Of a stretch of DNA of 64,000 nt, positions 42,701 to 55,231 are shown piece by piece (position 1 is the stretch's first letter; every line of letters begins with the position of its first letter). Source of the DNA: Siphonodentalium dalli. Taxonomy: Eukaryota; Mollusca; Scaphopoda; Gadilida; Siphonodentaliidae. Where the stretch lies: positions 55,084,609 through 55,148,608 of the forward strand of contig CP136066.1 of NCBI GenBank assembly GCA_032622095.1, read 5' to 3'. The position numbers and the translations under genes were made by a program. The notes below the pieces were generated by a model. The model saw nothing but the letters and a program-made list of their open reading frames with translations, searched no databases and had not been told where the DNA came from.

Positions 42701-45700
42701 AAGTTGCTAATTCTAAAGAGAAGATGCGACAAAATAAGCCCAGATCAGCTGATTCTCCCATTTTGATCCCCAACGTACAGTTGCGCGTGCAGTTACGCGG
42801 ATGGACACCTAATTTAAATAATTGTGACGTAACGATACCGATTGACCTCATAATTTGATGCGATTCATTTTTTAAAGTTTCGGAAATTTTCTGTAAAAAT
42901 TGTGTTTATTCTGACTGAACAAGCATGGCACTTGGAACGGGATATTGTGAAGATTCTGATGGTGTGTTGGTTCATACAGGAAATGTTTGGAAATCGTGCT
43001 AAAAGTAGAAAGATAAGTTTCGAAGTGACGATATTTTAATCATCGACATAAACAAACTCTCGAAGAGCAACACGTGGAAATTCAGCTCGGAACTGGATAA
43101 ATTTATTGTTCACATGGAATTGTTCATAGTTCATTTGACTGGAATATATATGACATCGTCCGAATCATCGGAGTCGATAATAGGTAAAATTCTTCTTCAT
43201 TTTACCAGTTTATTAACCGCTCTGCATCATCGTTAGCAGTTCGTTTCTGTTCAACTTCAACCATGTTTGAGCCACAGAAAGTGAAAATAGTTCCGGCTTA
43301 GAGCGGAACTGTCCAAAATCGCGTGCTCTCACCGGTGACGTAATTCACAGGTGTGACATTATCACTTTTAACTCACCAAGAAATCCTTATAAATCACGTC
43401 TAAGTGTGTAATAAAACATAATAATAAAATATAAGACAGAATAGCCAATTTTATTCACCAAGCACAACTTGAAATCGATCACATGGCCTGCTGGGGCAAT
43501 AGTATTTACCATTTTCCATATTTTGGTTGCCATTTTGAGAAAGATACCATTTTGATTCCATTAAGTTGGAATATTTATAAGTAATGGTGACTTTTGGTGA
43601 AAATTTATACCGTGTTTTGTAACATCAATTTTTAGGGATCGGAAGGGGGTGGGACCACATGGATGACAGGTTTCATTGCTCCAATGATCAGTTAACATGA
43701 GAAATACAAATTAAAGTCACAAATCTGAACCAGTTCCATACACAGCAGAAACTGATCTTGGAGATATTAGTAAAAAAACTTCAAAGTTTCCCCTTCCGGC
43801 TGCCATTTTGGTGGCCATCATGGACGCGGAGTTCCAATTCATCAGCAAAGAAGTAGAATCTATAGGCCCATTTGGAACATTAATTAGAATGCTCCATTCT
43901 CAATGGCTGGGATGCTCAGAAGAAATAGATGAAGATGAAGAAATGAATGTTAATATGTACAGCCTACGGCTGTTCGTTTCAAGAACTTATATTAGCTAAA
44001 CATTCCTACAAATGAATCAATGGGATCTAAAGGGCTGGGATCCCATGAATGGCATATTTCATTGCTCCAATGATCAGTTAACATGAAAAATACAAAATAA
44101 AGAATGTCTGGAATCACTTGACATGGCCCATGCAACATAACGGTGTGTTTTTCAGGAACAGCTTGGCGCACAATAAAAATACAAACTGCTATATCTGTAA
44201 ATAAATACTTATATATAGGATGCAATATGTGTCTGTAAATAAATACATTGCATAGTCATACACAGTGCATGTGTCTGTAAATAAATGCTTACGTATACAT
44301 GTATCTGTTCCGGTATCATGGAAGTACCCAGTGCAGCAGACCGGCATATCTTTAACAAGGTTCACATCGATCCACTTGAATCTTTCACGCTGAATATTAC
44401 TTTTGGGATAAAGATAATGAATATAAGGTCAAACTAAACAAGAATCTCATCAGGGATGGATACAGTAATGGTCTAATTAATTGACCTCTTAACCACAGCA
44501 GAATTATGGGTAACTTTTCAGGATTTAGTAGGAAATATGGCTTGTTGCCATTCATCCTGAAAAGTTACCCATAATTCTGCTGTGGTTAAGAAGTCGATTA
44601 CTTAGAGCATTACTGTAACAGTACTTTTTAATAACAAGATTTTCGTCTCGAAGTTGACATAATTGCTTATTAAATGAAATTGCTATTTAGCTCTTGTCTG
44701 TCAATGTTTCCACAACTTTTATATCTGTTTATTTTTGTGCGCAGTCCATTGTCTATTGTTGAATAGACTGGTTCCTGGTCCAAAACTACAAAAATCTAAA
44801 AATGTAGTAACCTGATCCATCGTGCATCAATAAGATGACACTTACTTTTATATTTAGATTGAATCATAAATTTGGCTAATTCTTCATAGTTCTTGATTCA
44901 CAAATGGCCTGAGTTAGTGAATAACAAAGGTACCTGAACCCACACAGAAGACAGGTTTCAGCACATGAGATTTCCAAAGTATAACCAGGAAGAACTTTAA
45001 AGAAGATTAATTAGTTCAGGTACCAGCCTAGAGGGTGACTTGGGAGATGTGAACCAGCCAAGACGTTGACTTGGGCAACATCTGCTCCCTAAAATGTGCC
45101 ACTTCTCCCTATTGTTGTCCCAGGGATAAGTGGCTCTCTCATATACCAGTATGATATATATGTATTTATCACATAATTAGCTCCCTAAACCCAGCCTCTT
45201 ATTTTTTAGTATACTATAAGACACATCGTTACACGCAGTGACGTAAAAGCTAAGCACAATGATGTCGATGTCAATGCTGGAACTTTATTATTATGTTATA
45301 ATCTTCTATAATAAACTTTCATTGAAAAGACGCACTATATTTGCATGTGGAGCTGGGTTTAGGGAGCTAATTATGTGATAAATACATATATAGCATACTG
45401 GTATATGAGAGAGCCACTTATCCCTGGGACAACAATAGGGAGAAGTGGCACATTTTAGGGAGCAGATGTCTCCCAAGTCACCATCTAGGCTGGTCCCCAT
45501 CTCCCAAGTCACCCTCTAGACTGGTACCTGAACTAATTAATCTTCTTTAAAGTTCTTCCTGGTTATACTTTGGAAATCTCATGTGCTGAAACCAGTCTTC
45601 TGTGTGGGTTCAGGTACCTTTGTTATTCACTAACTCAGGCCATTTGTGAATCAAGAACTATGAAGAATTAGCCAAATTTATGATTCAATCTAAATATAAA

Positions 45701-48700
45701 AGTAAGTGTCATCTTATTGATGCACGATGGATCAGGTTACTACATTTTTAGATTTTTGTAGTTTTGGACCAGGAACCAGTCTATTCAACAATAGACAATG
45801 GACTGCGCACAAAAATAAACAGATATAAAAGTTGTGGAAACATTGACAGACAAGAGCTAAATAGCAATTTCATTTAATAGGCAATTATGTCAACTTCGAG
45901 ACGAAAATCTTGTTATTAAAAAGTACTGTTACAGTAATGCTCTAAGTAATCGACTTCTTAACCACAGCAGAATTATGGGTAACTTTTCAGGATTTAGTCG
46001 GAAATATGGCTTGTTGCCATTCATCGGAAAGCTCTCCCCGAGAGCTTTCCGGTGAATGGCAACAAGCCATATTTCCGACTAAATGCTGAAAAGTTACCCA
46101 TAATTCTGCTGTGGTTAAGAGGTCGATTAATTAGAGAATTACTGTATTGTCATGTTGCGGTAATAGCATATAGAGGATCTCCAATGAATTAAACTGGGAT
46201 ATAAGATTTTATGAAACGAGTCTGATAAATTTAATTCACAACGAGTCATAATCGAATTGTGAATCAAATTTATTAAACGAGTTTCATAAAAAGCACATAT
46301 CCCAACATAACGAGTTGAAGATCTTGTATATCATATAAAAAAAATAGAGCTTTATGCCTTTTTAACAAATCAAAATCTTGAAAATAAGCTGAAATATGCA
46401 GGTAAAATGCATACATGCATGGCTTTGTTTGAGATGCTTCACAACCGTATACGACAGTATTTAAAGCTCCTGCTGGCGACGAGATTTATAGTCCTCCAAT
46501 TTGATTCTTTGTTTTTTGCCTATTTTCATTAGTGAAACGAAGTTGTACAAGTATTTGACTTTGATGAACAAAGCAATCATTATGTAATGGCTAGTCTTGG
46601 TGTCATGCGCGGCTTTTCGATATAGTATTAATTTTGTTGGCATGATGCCAAGTATCCCGGGAAGCATGCGCCTATTCATCACTAGTGAGATATAAGGAAA
46701 TATGTAATGGCCTTTTTAATGATATAATAGGGGTTTCATGTGATATATAGCTATGTCAATTAATAATGGGCTATATAGATTATGCATTACTGACCATTAA
46801 TTGTATCTGGCTAGCACTATCACACAACCATGTTTAGGAAGTCTGACACATGCATATATCAAATATTCCCCTGTGAACTGACCACACCAAAGTTATTGTC
46901 GTATTGCTATACAAATTTACAAAAATGAACTAATTATAGGCACAGGCCCCTGGGGAGAAATACTAAAATACCAATATAGTCTATAGACTATATTAGTATT
47001 TTAGTATTTTTCCCAGGGGCTTGTGATTATATAGGGCCGTAACCAGTGCACAATTGGGAAATCAAACCATATGGTGCCGCGAGGGACGCTTCTGGTTTAA
47101 GCTGGTAAACATATAAAAAAAATACTCTGAGTATACAACAAATGCATTATTGGTTGTTGGTGTGACATGTTGGTTGTTGGTGTGACATGGGGTGTATACA
47201 GACACATGATGTTATATTTCTCATTAGGGTAACCAATAATCTTGGATTTGATGTGTTTAATTTGATTTTTCCACCGCCTAGGATGACAATCGTTCAAGAT
47301 CAAACAAGATCTGTGGCATCTCATATACGAAGCGCAAAATCTTAAGCGGTTTCATAGATTAATATAATATTCGCTGAACACCATGATAGCCTATTATTTT
47401 CCCCTTGCAAAATGTTAAATATTGTTCATTATGAAGTTTTCACAGACTGATGTTGAAAAAAAAAAATACTGTATACAGTTGATATGACACGGGGTGTACA
47501 TTTTCGTCCATTATTAAATTTGTTTTGTGTACTGTTTTGGCTGATGATACTTATGTATTATATTGGCTTTCCCTGTAATGTAAGCTACACAAAGAGGACA
47601 TTGTAAATATTGTTTCTCTTATATATACGAGCCTCCCAGGTACATGTAGTATATGCACAGGGCCTTCTGAATAGGATACTTATCAAATGTAGGTTGCAGC
47701 ATTAAATATCCTGTGAGCCAGTTCATTCTCTTATATATGCGAGTCACCCATAGGGAGCCCCGCACACATAAGAGCATGTACTGAATTGCAAGGTCAAGGT
47801 AAATATTGTTAGGCCAATCTATTATTTTATATATGAGAGACTCGCATACATAAGATAATGCATTGCCACAGGTTTTTTCAAAAAATTTCAGTAAGCTCTA
47901 GTCACAGGAGGGTTAAGGGTACTCAATCCGATTTGAGTGTCCCCATCAGATTCCAACAACAATTTTTTATTTTTTTTGCCGCTTCAGTTATCAATTTGAT
48001 TAATTGCCCAAAAATAATGCTAACACAGTCAACTATAGTATAAAATTGCGCAAAACGTGTTATTTATCAACATTTTGTTCACTTGATTTTAGAGTTATCC
48101 ATCTTCATACGCAATTTGGTCCGAGATCGTTGGTTTGACAACTTTTGCCAGGCTATAAACAATTACACATCTCAAGAAATATTAAATTTCAAAAAACGAT
48201 ATCTAATCACTCTGAGCATTGATGGGTGGGTTCATCGACCAATATCTCCTGGACTAAAAGCCTAATGCGAAGAACACAATAAGAAATTAAAGAGTCAAAC
48301 TTACTAGCAATTGGTGCACCTTGGTGGAATTGCCCAGCACCATGTTTGCGTGCAAACGGCCTCATACCAATGCTCGGTCACTTGTCGCCGCTCTGTATAC
48401 CTGAAAGAGAAAATGGCGACAGCCAATTAATCCTTTATGTACTAAATACTCATTGATGAGTAGTTACCTTAGGAAATGTTCAGATAATAAGTTCAAAATG
48501 AATTCTTCTGCTCTTATATTATCATTTTATATATCTGTCATCTGCTCATTTTCTCAACTCCCCTATAAATTAATAATAGACCATTCCAATGTACACTTTC
48601 TTAAATTGGTGGGAGAATCCATTTAGATTAGAAAAGGTTAAGATGACACAGAGACGGCTTGCTTCAGTATTAATTGCCATCTCATTTTTTTTTCAAAACC

Positions 48701-51700
48701 AATTCTTTCATAAACATAGTACGGTACATGTACATATTGAAACTAGATGATTTTTCGAAAAGCATTAATTGTTTATTCTCTCGGAAGATATGTCTTTCAT
48801 GCAATTTGATAAGATAAGATTCGTTTTAAATTTAATGGTCTTTTAACACACACTAGTGTTGGACAACCTACAAGTAAAGATAAAACAGACAAAAGGAATA
48901 CATGACATATAAGTGAAAAAACACGTACCAAATTAACATAAATTAGTAAGATGAAGAATATCAAATTATAAAATTATTACTGGACATAGGTCACCTGCGG
49001 AAGGATGCGATGGACCATATGGGACACTGCCACTTCCGCAGTCGACGAATGCTCAGCATGAGTATGGCATTTATTCAGGGTATAATACTGTAAAGGAGTT
49101 GTCCGGCACTAACTGTTGACCAAAAAAAAACAAAACATCGGGGATAGCATAAGAAAACAGTCCTAAGACAATTTATTTCCATTATGGTCCCAATTGCACA
49201 TTTCTCATGTGCTAAGTCTTTGCAAGACAAAATCATATTTGTTTTCCAATTTTAACTGAATCAATGCAAACTTGTTAATTAGCAGAAATTTGCCGAGACT
49301 AAAATCAAGCTGCAAAACAGAGTTCAGTCCCCTCGCTAAGCTATGTCTGACCGCTGCCGGCATGTGTATTTTCTCTTAATTATACCCCCATCCCAAACGA
49401 TGGGGGTATACTGGATTTACATGCGTCCGTCCATCTGTCGGGACGGGCGTGTGTCCGTCCGCTCATATATCTCGAGTCAACCATGGTTGATCCCGAGTCG
49501 GATCTCAATGAAATTTGTTATGCATGTTTGTCATCAGAAGGGCTTTCAAAGGAGGCTTCATTGACGTTGTTCACATTTTCCGTTCAAGAGTTATCACTCT
49601 TTGTTTATCTGAAAATGTTGGATTTCTGTCCATCCGCTCATATATCTCAATCATGGGTTATCGGATCTCGATGAAATTTGGTATGCAGGTTTTACTTCAT
49701 AACCTCACCTAATTAATATACCGTTAGGAATTTTCCAGTCTGGCAAAATTGGAGTCGCCCTGGTGTCACGAAGCAGAACCAGCCAATAAAAAAAAAAAAA
49801 TCTGCTCCACGTGACCAACCCTCAGGTATACTCCAACAGTGGACGATACCATTATCACTTTTCGTTTACTGGCGATGAAATAAACATCGCTCTGGTGTTC
49901 TATTTATTGGCGAGTTCAACTCTACTTCATTGGGGAATACTCTCCGGGAGTGTATATCTTTAGGCGCTAGCTTGACTTAATGACATCTAATAAATATTCA
50001 TCTTATTCACAAATTAATTTAAGCAGTCCTTCTGGCATACGAGGACACATAGATATATATAGTGAATATTTATCGCCGTTTGATTTGCACCAAGTGAACT
50101 CGGCGCATATATAATTGATAGAACAAACCATTATTATGATGATCGTGTAGTTATTTGTTTAAAATACGTATCAATTGACATATACGCACCCGTTCCCTCA
50201 TTAAAATCAAAATATTTCGCCCATTTTATGGGACATCCGCGAATTCGGGGGACCTCCGCAAAGTGACCTCCGCAAATAGGGACCTACTGCAAATCGTCAC
50301 ACCGGTGGCCGAGGAGGCTACATCGGCGGGGGACGTCGTTCGATCCCACCGGGACAGTTTTTGACTATGTACGTTACTAAGTATAAAACTTTCTACTCCT
50401 CTACAACTCGTACCGTTTATAATTTTTCGATGTTTTGGCAGTTGACCGACGATCTTTGGGTTCTGAAGACAAGCACGGACTATCTGAGTCTAGAGTTTCA
50501 GACTTTTCCACAGTTCTTTGGAGTGAAGGAAACATGGGTTCCTCCACAGCTAAGACTTATGATTTCTTTAGAAATAAAAAAACTGTTACGGTAGATAGCA
50601 ATACTGCCAATAGATAGTTCCTGTGAGTCTAACTAACGAAGGGTTCTATGTACAGCACTCTATTCCTTGTTCCGAAATAGAATGGCAAGTTAATCCAAGT
50701 TCTCAATGTAAAGTTCCTCAACACTTTTCTAGTCAACAAAAAGCATTTCAAGATGGACACTCTGAAATCAGTTCTTGGTTTAAACAATATTTTATTTGAA
50801 CTAAACAGAACAGAATAACAAACAGTAAATACTGTTAATACATGACATAATTTTAAAGTGTTCAAAAGAGGATTGGGCACCAAGCTTGCATGGGGGCTTT
50901 TGTTAAGTCCTATCCTCAAATCAGTTCTTGGTCTATTGTATCGCTCAGAAAGGCGATTATTCTTTTTCTCTTGACTTTTTGCGATGCGTGCATGCACCTG
51001 AATGTCTTAAATTACCGTCAGATGTTTTTCAAGTTCCGTTTTCAAGGACAAACTTACCAATTTCGAAGCTATTTGTTTTGGGCCAGCACTGGCCTCACAT
51101 GTTTTTACTCGGATACCTTCCGCAGTGGCAGCTCACTTGTGACAGTGATGAATTTGTCTGATTCAGCATCTCGACTATTGGTTGATCATGAACAATTCAA
51201 CAGAGAGCTTTATTTGACGAGCGCCGAGTTGTCACAACAACACTGCAGAGATTTGGGTTCTTATTCAATTGGACAAAGTCTTGGCTGGAACCCATCCAAG
51301 AGATAATTTCCCTGGGCTCTCGCTGCGATCTTCAACAGGGTATGATTTCTCCATCACTGTAGCGAATACTATCTCTGAAACGGGTATCTCATGTTCTGTC
51401 GCAGACGTCTGTGACAGCCAGACTGTTTCTAGTTATGTTGGTGACAGTAGCTTCCTTACTAGAGGTAATACACAAGGCCAGGCTGTTCCTGCGACCGATT
51501 GACTAACGTTTGTTGGCGAATTGGTCTCCAATTCCCATGATTTGAAATGCCAAGATACCATTTTTACAGATAACTCAACTGATAACTGATTACAGGATAA
51601 CAACATAACAATGTAGCGAAGGGTCGGTCCTTTTTACATGTGTCTCTCGAAGTCATAATTACGACAGACGCGAGCAGCACAATATGCTGGGGAGGTACAA

Positions 51701-54700
51701 TGATTGGCCCATATCAATGTCCTGGAAATGGAGGCGGTGATTCGATTGGTCAATTATTTCCTTCCTCACATTCAGGAAAAGGCGGTGTTGATCCGGTCCG
51801 CCAATGTGTCAGTGATACAGTGGATCAACAAACATGCAATGTTGTCATGGATTTACTATCCACAAGCACTAACATTAGATGCTCTGTCAATTCCATGGAA
51901 CAATCTGTTTGCGTATACATGTGTTCCCTCTGACGTCTCTCATTCGCCGAATATTGGCTCACATGGACATATTTCAAGCTTGCCTGATATTTTAATAGTA
52001 CCATTTTGGCCCAGCCAATGTTGGTTTCTCCAGCTATTACACATAGACACTCCAGTGAGATTACCCATGGTTCCGACCCGGTTGATGCAGTAACGGAATC
52101 AGATAGTTCCCGCCCATCCAGCGTCCATGCATTTCATGGCAGGGCCAATCTCAATGAACATCTTGTAACCAACGGCCTTACGATTGGGATAGAATTCTCT
52201 GGAAATCATCTTTTCGATCAGGTACCAGAAACGATTATGTATGTAACTTCAAACAGCTTATTTGTTGGTGTGTTCAGGGACCTATTAGTCCATACCCAGC
52301 ACCTTTAGATGATTGTGCCAACCTTTTGTCTTCCTTAGTTGATAAAGGGTTGTCTTCTTCAACCATCACATGTTATCGATCTACATATACGTTATTGGCC
52401 TTTTTTTACCCCCCATTGATAATCTTCCGATTGGTCAACATCAAGTGATCATTCGAATGTTGAGCAGGGTTTTTAATAAACGACCGCCTACTCGTTGGTT
52501 GTGCTACCATCTTGGAATCTTTCTTTAATTTTAGAATGTTTGCAGCCCACGCCTTTCACGCCTATGGGGTCGGCTCCATTGCAGATGGTCACTTTAAAGA
52601 CCGTGTGTCTAGTGTCGGTGACTTCTTTTCGCAGATGAGGTTATCTTCAAACCTTACAATTCGGGGCTGGACCGATCAATATTCAACGTCAAGGGTTTTT
52701 CTTTTCTCAAGAAAGGTTTAGCTCAACAGGGCAGACCGACACACCATGCTCAGTCAATATTTTTCCATCTTTTGAAGCATGTGAATTGTTACCGGTATAT
52801 CCTAAACGGTCAGTGGTGCCGTACCTTACGGGGATAGCTGCATTTCGGTCCACAACCACTGCAGCATCATCATGTGTTAACGTATGTTATGAATTGATTA
52901 ATGCAGCTCCGCCGCTAGGAAATGGTCATTCCACAAGAAGTGTTGGACCGTCATTGGCCCTTTTCATTGGAGCCGGACTCAATCAGATAATGGAGACAGC
53001 CGATTAGTCTCGGCAGAACGAACTCGGCAGAGTCCTTTTGTTACACACTATTTGCGTCCAGTTAATTTGAACATTTTGACATAATCATGACGGCTTTCAA
53101 AGGAGTGTTCATTGACGTTCTTCACATTTTCATTGACGTTCTTCACATTTTCATTGACGTTCTTCACATTTTCGATTCAAAAGTTATCCCTGTTTGCTTA
53201 TCTGAAAAATTGTATCCGTTGTTTGTTAGTATTGTCAAGTAATTTGTTGGTTCATAACATTTTTTTTTTTTCCAAATGTTTTCCGACCTGCCCTTATTAT
53301 TTACCATGGGGGTATCTCAGCACCCATGGTGCAACCTCTTGTTAAATCTAACATTTTTACTGAAGTATTTTGTGAGTTTCAATTATTAATTAATGCTTGA
53401 TCTAGACACTTTTCAAATGAATATGGACAGTTCAGTTTTTCAAAATAATGCAGAATGAATTGTAACATAGAAGTATATAAAGAGTGAGTTCCTCTCATTC
53501 TGCGTATATGCTGGCAGCGGTAAGTCCTAGCCATAACAGGGGACTGAACTTTGCATGGAGCTTGGACTAAATCATTAGAACACACTGTATACAATGGGTG
53601 CTTGCACACGGCGTGCGATGCAGGCGACATTGCAGGAAATGCAGAAAACGCTGTCACAGCGGGGAGGGGGGGGATGTACTAAACAATTTGCAGGAAGGTA
53701 TGCCGTTTTTTGCATCTGGCATCACCCCTAAACCTGCAAAAATATTTTCTACTCCCAATTTGTTTACAAACACCCCCCCAAATTTCACCAATTTGGGTCT
53801 AAAACCGCATAAAACATCTACTGATATCTCTCATATCACTGGGAAATTATCTCTTTTAGTTCAAATGAAGTTGAACCTGTCAGAAGCTGTTTTAATTAAA
53901 AAAAAGAAGGTTAATATAGGTAAATATGAAGATTTTTTTTCTTCAAATCCTGTCTGATAGGCAATTGTCTACAACATACATGTACATGCAATGGAGTTTA
54001 CGTGTCAGTGTGTGATGAGACTATGGCTATAGATCTTCCTGTGTGGTCAAATTCAAGACTGCTAAATGGAAATTCTAATTAATCAATATAGTGGACAAAT
54101 ACAGTAACCCAACATAATCTGATAGGTGCACATAAAACACTATTATAAGGAAAATGCATCCAATTTTACAAAAACAAATGATACATATCCCAGCTTATCC
54201 CCTGTATATCCAGTGAGATATCATTTCCCCCCTGCAAGCTATTACACGGACTGAACATGTGTTTTGGCTATTTGGCTCTAACACATTTTTAGCTCATAAC
54301 ATCTCACGACAGTGAACTCAATCTTGGCTTTCAAGTCACTGTTGATATTATGTAGACATATCCATGACATATCTGTTGTTAAGCTTCAATTGAACTAGAG
54401 TTGACATATTTAGAAAATAAATACATATCTAGAGAGGATATTTGCCAGGCTGCAATTGGAAATATTATTTTACAAATTGCTTATATCCGCAAACCTAGGT
54501 AATTGTGCAGGATACACACAATTCCATCATTTCTTACTATTTCCTGATTAGTCAATCAACCAGAACATTATATAGCATTATTCCATACGACTTGTGTTTA
54601 GTCTATTGGAGCATCTTCTCTTAAACTAGATGACAAGCAGTCACTATGCCAGACTTGGATACTTTAAGTGTTGTGAGATCAACAAATTCATCTGCAAATA

Positions 54701-55171
54701 ATTCATTGATGCACCGGTGAACATTATTTTCTAGCCATTTATAGTCACATTAATGTTTGAGACAGCTGCTCGCTCTTTTTCCATGCACACAATGATATCG
54801 GCTTAAAGGTCTTAGCTACATGAGGACAAGTTTATTTTTTCAGTTTTACATTTCTCGAAGCTTCTTTTGAAAGGTGTCGGGAAGGAAGTTTTTCACCTCA
54901 CCGTCCCATATGCAACATTTCAGCTTAATGTCACCTCCACTAAGGCCTATGAAGTCAAAACCAGTTATTTTTGTTACTGGGGCCTATATAAGGTCCCAGT
55001 AATATAAATAAGGTGTTTTTTGCAGTAATAATATGTTTTAAAACTGTTAGAAATGTCAAATATGTGCACAAAGGAACTTTAGTAAAAAATTTACATGAGG
55101 TTGTAAAAAACGTGTTTTTTGCCTCTCGGAAAACCCACCCATCCCGGCATAACTTCCTGCAAATTGTGTAC

Positions 55172-55231
<60 letters not shown>

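Larger units (their letters stand above)
49700..53083 (+). mobile_element. Dead DIRS-type tyrosine-recombinase retrotransposon
   Basis: Plus-strand pieces in broken frames appear in DIRS order. The region before the reverse transcriptase (50435-50590) has FFGVKETWVPPQLR. Reverse transcriptase follows (50630-51500) with FYSTLFLV-like, HFKMDTL and GDYSFSLD blocks, the last where the palm aspartate lies. RNase H (51640-51900) has ITTDAS, HINVLEMEA, and IQWINKHA after a degraded DN. A connector reads NNLFAYT and PFWPSQCWF. The recombinase (52330-53010) has STITCYRST, NKRPPTRW and the HSTR box with METAD near the end. Stops and frameshifts occur throughout. Flanking repeat sequence reads through if the element is removed, placing its ends near 49700 and 53083 with no obvious target duplication, as expected for this class. 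It lies in intron 1 in antisense to the host gene. Confidence 0.85.

Noticed and set aside
50306-50347. tRNA gene
   Set aside because: Box spacing is too short and no acceptor stem or anticodon arm can be drawn; kept only as a possible SINE relic.
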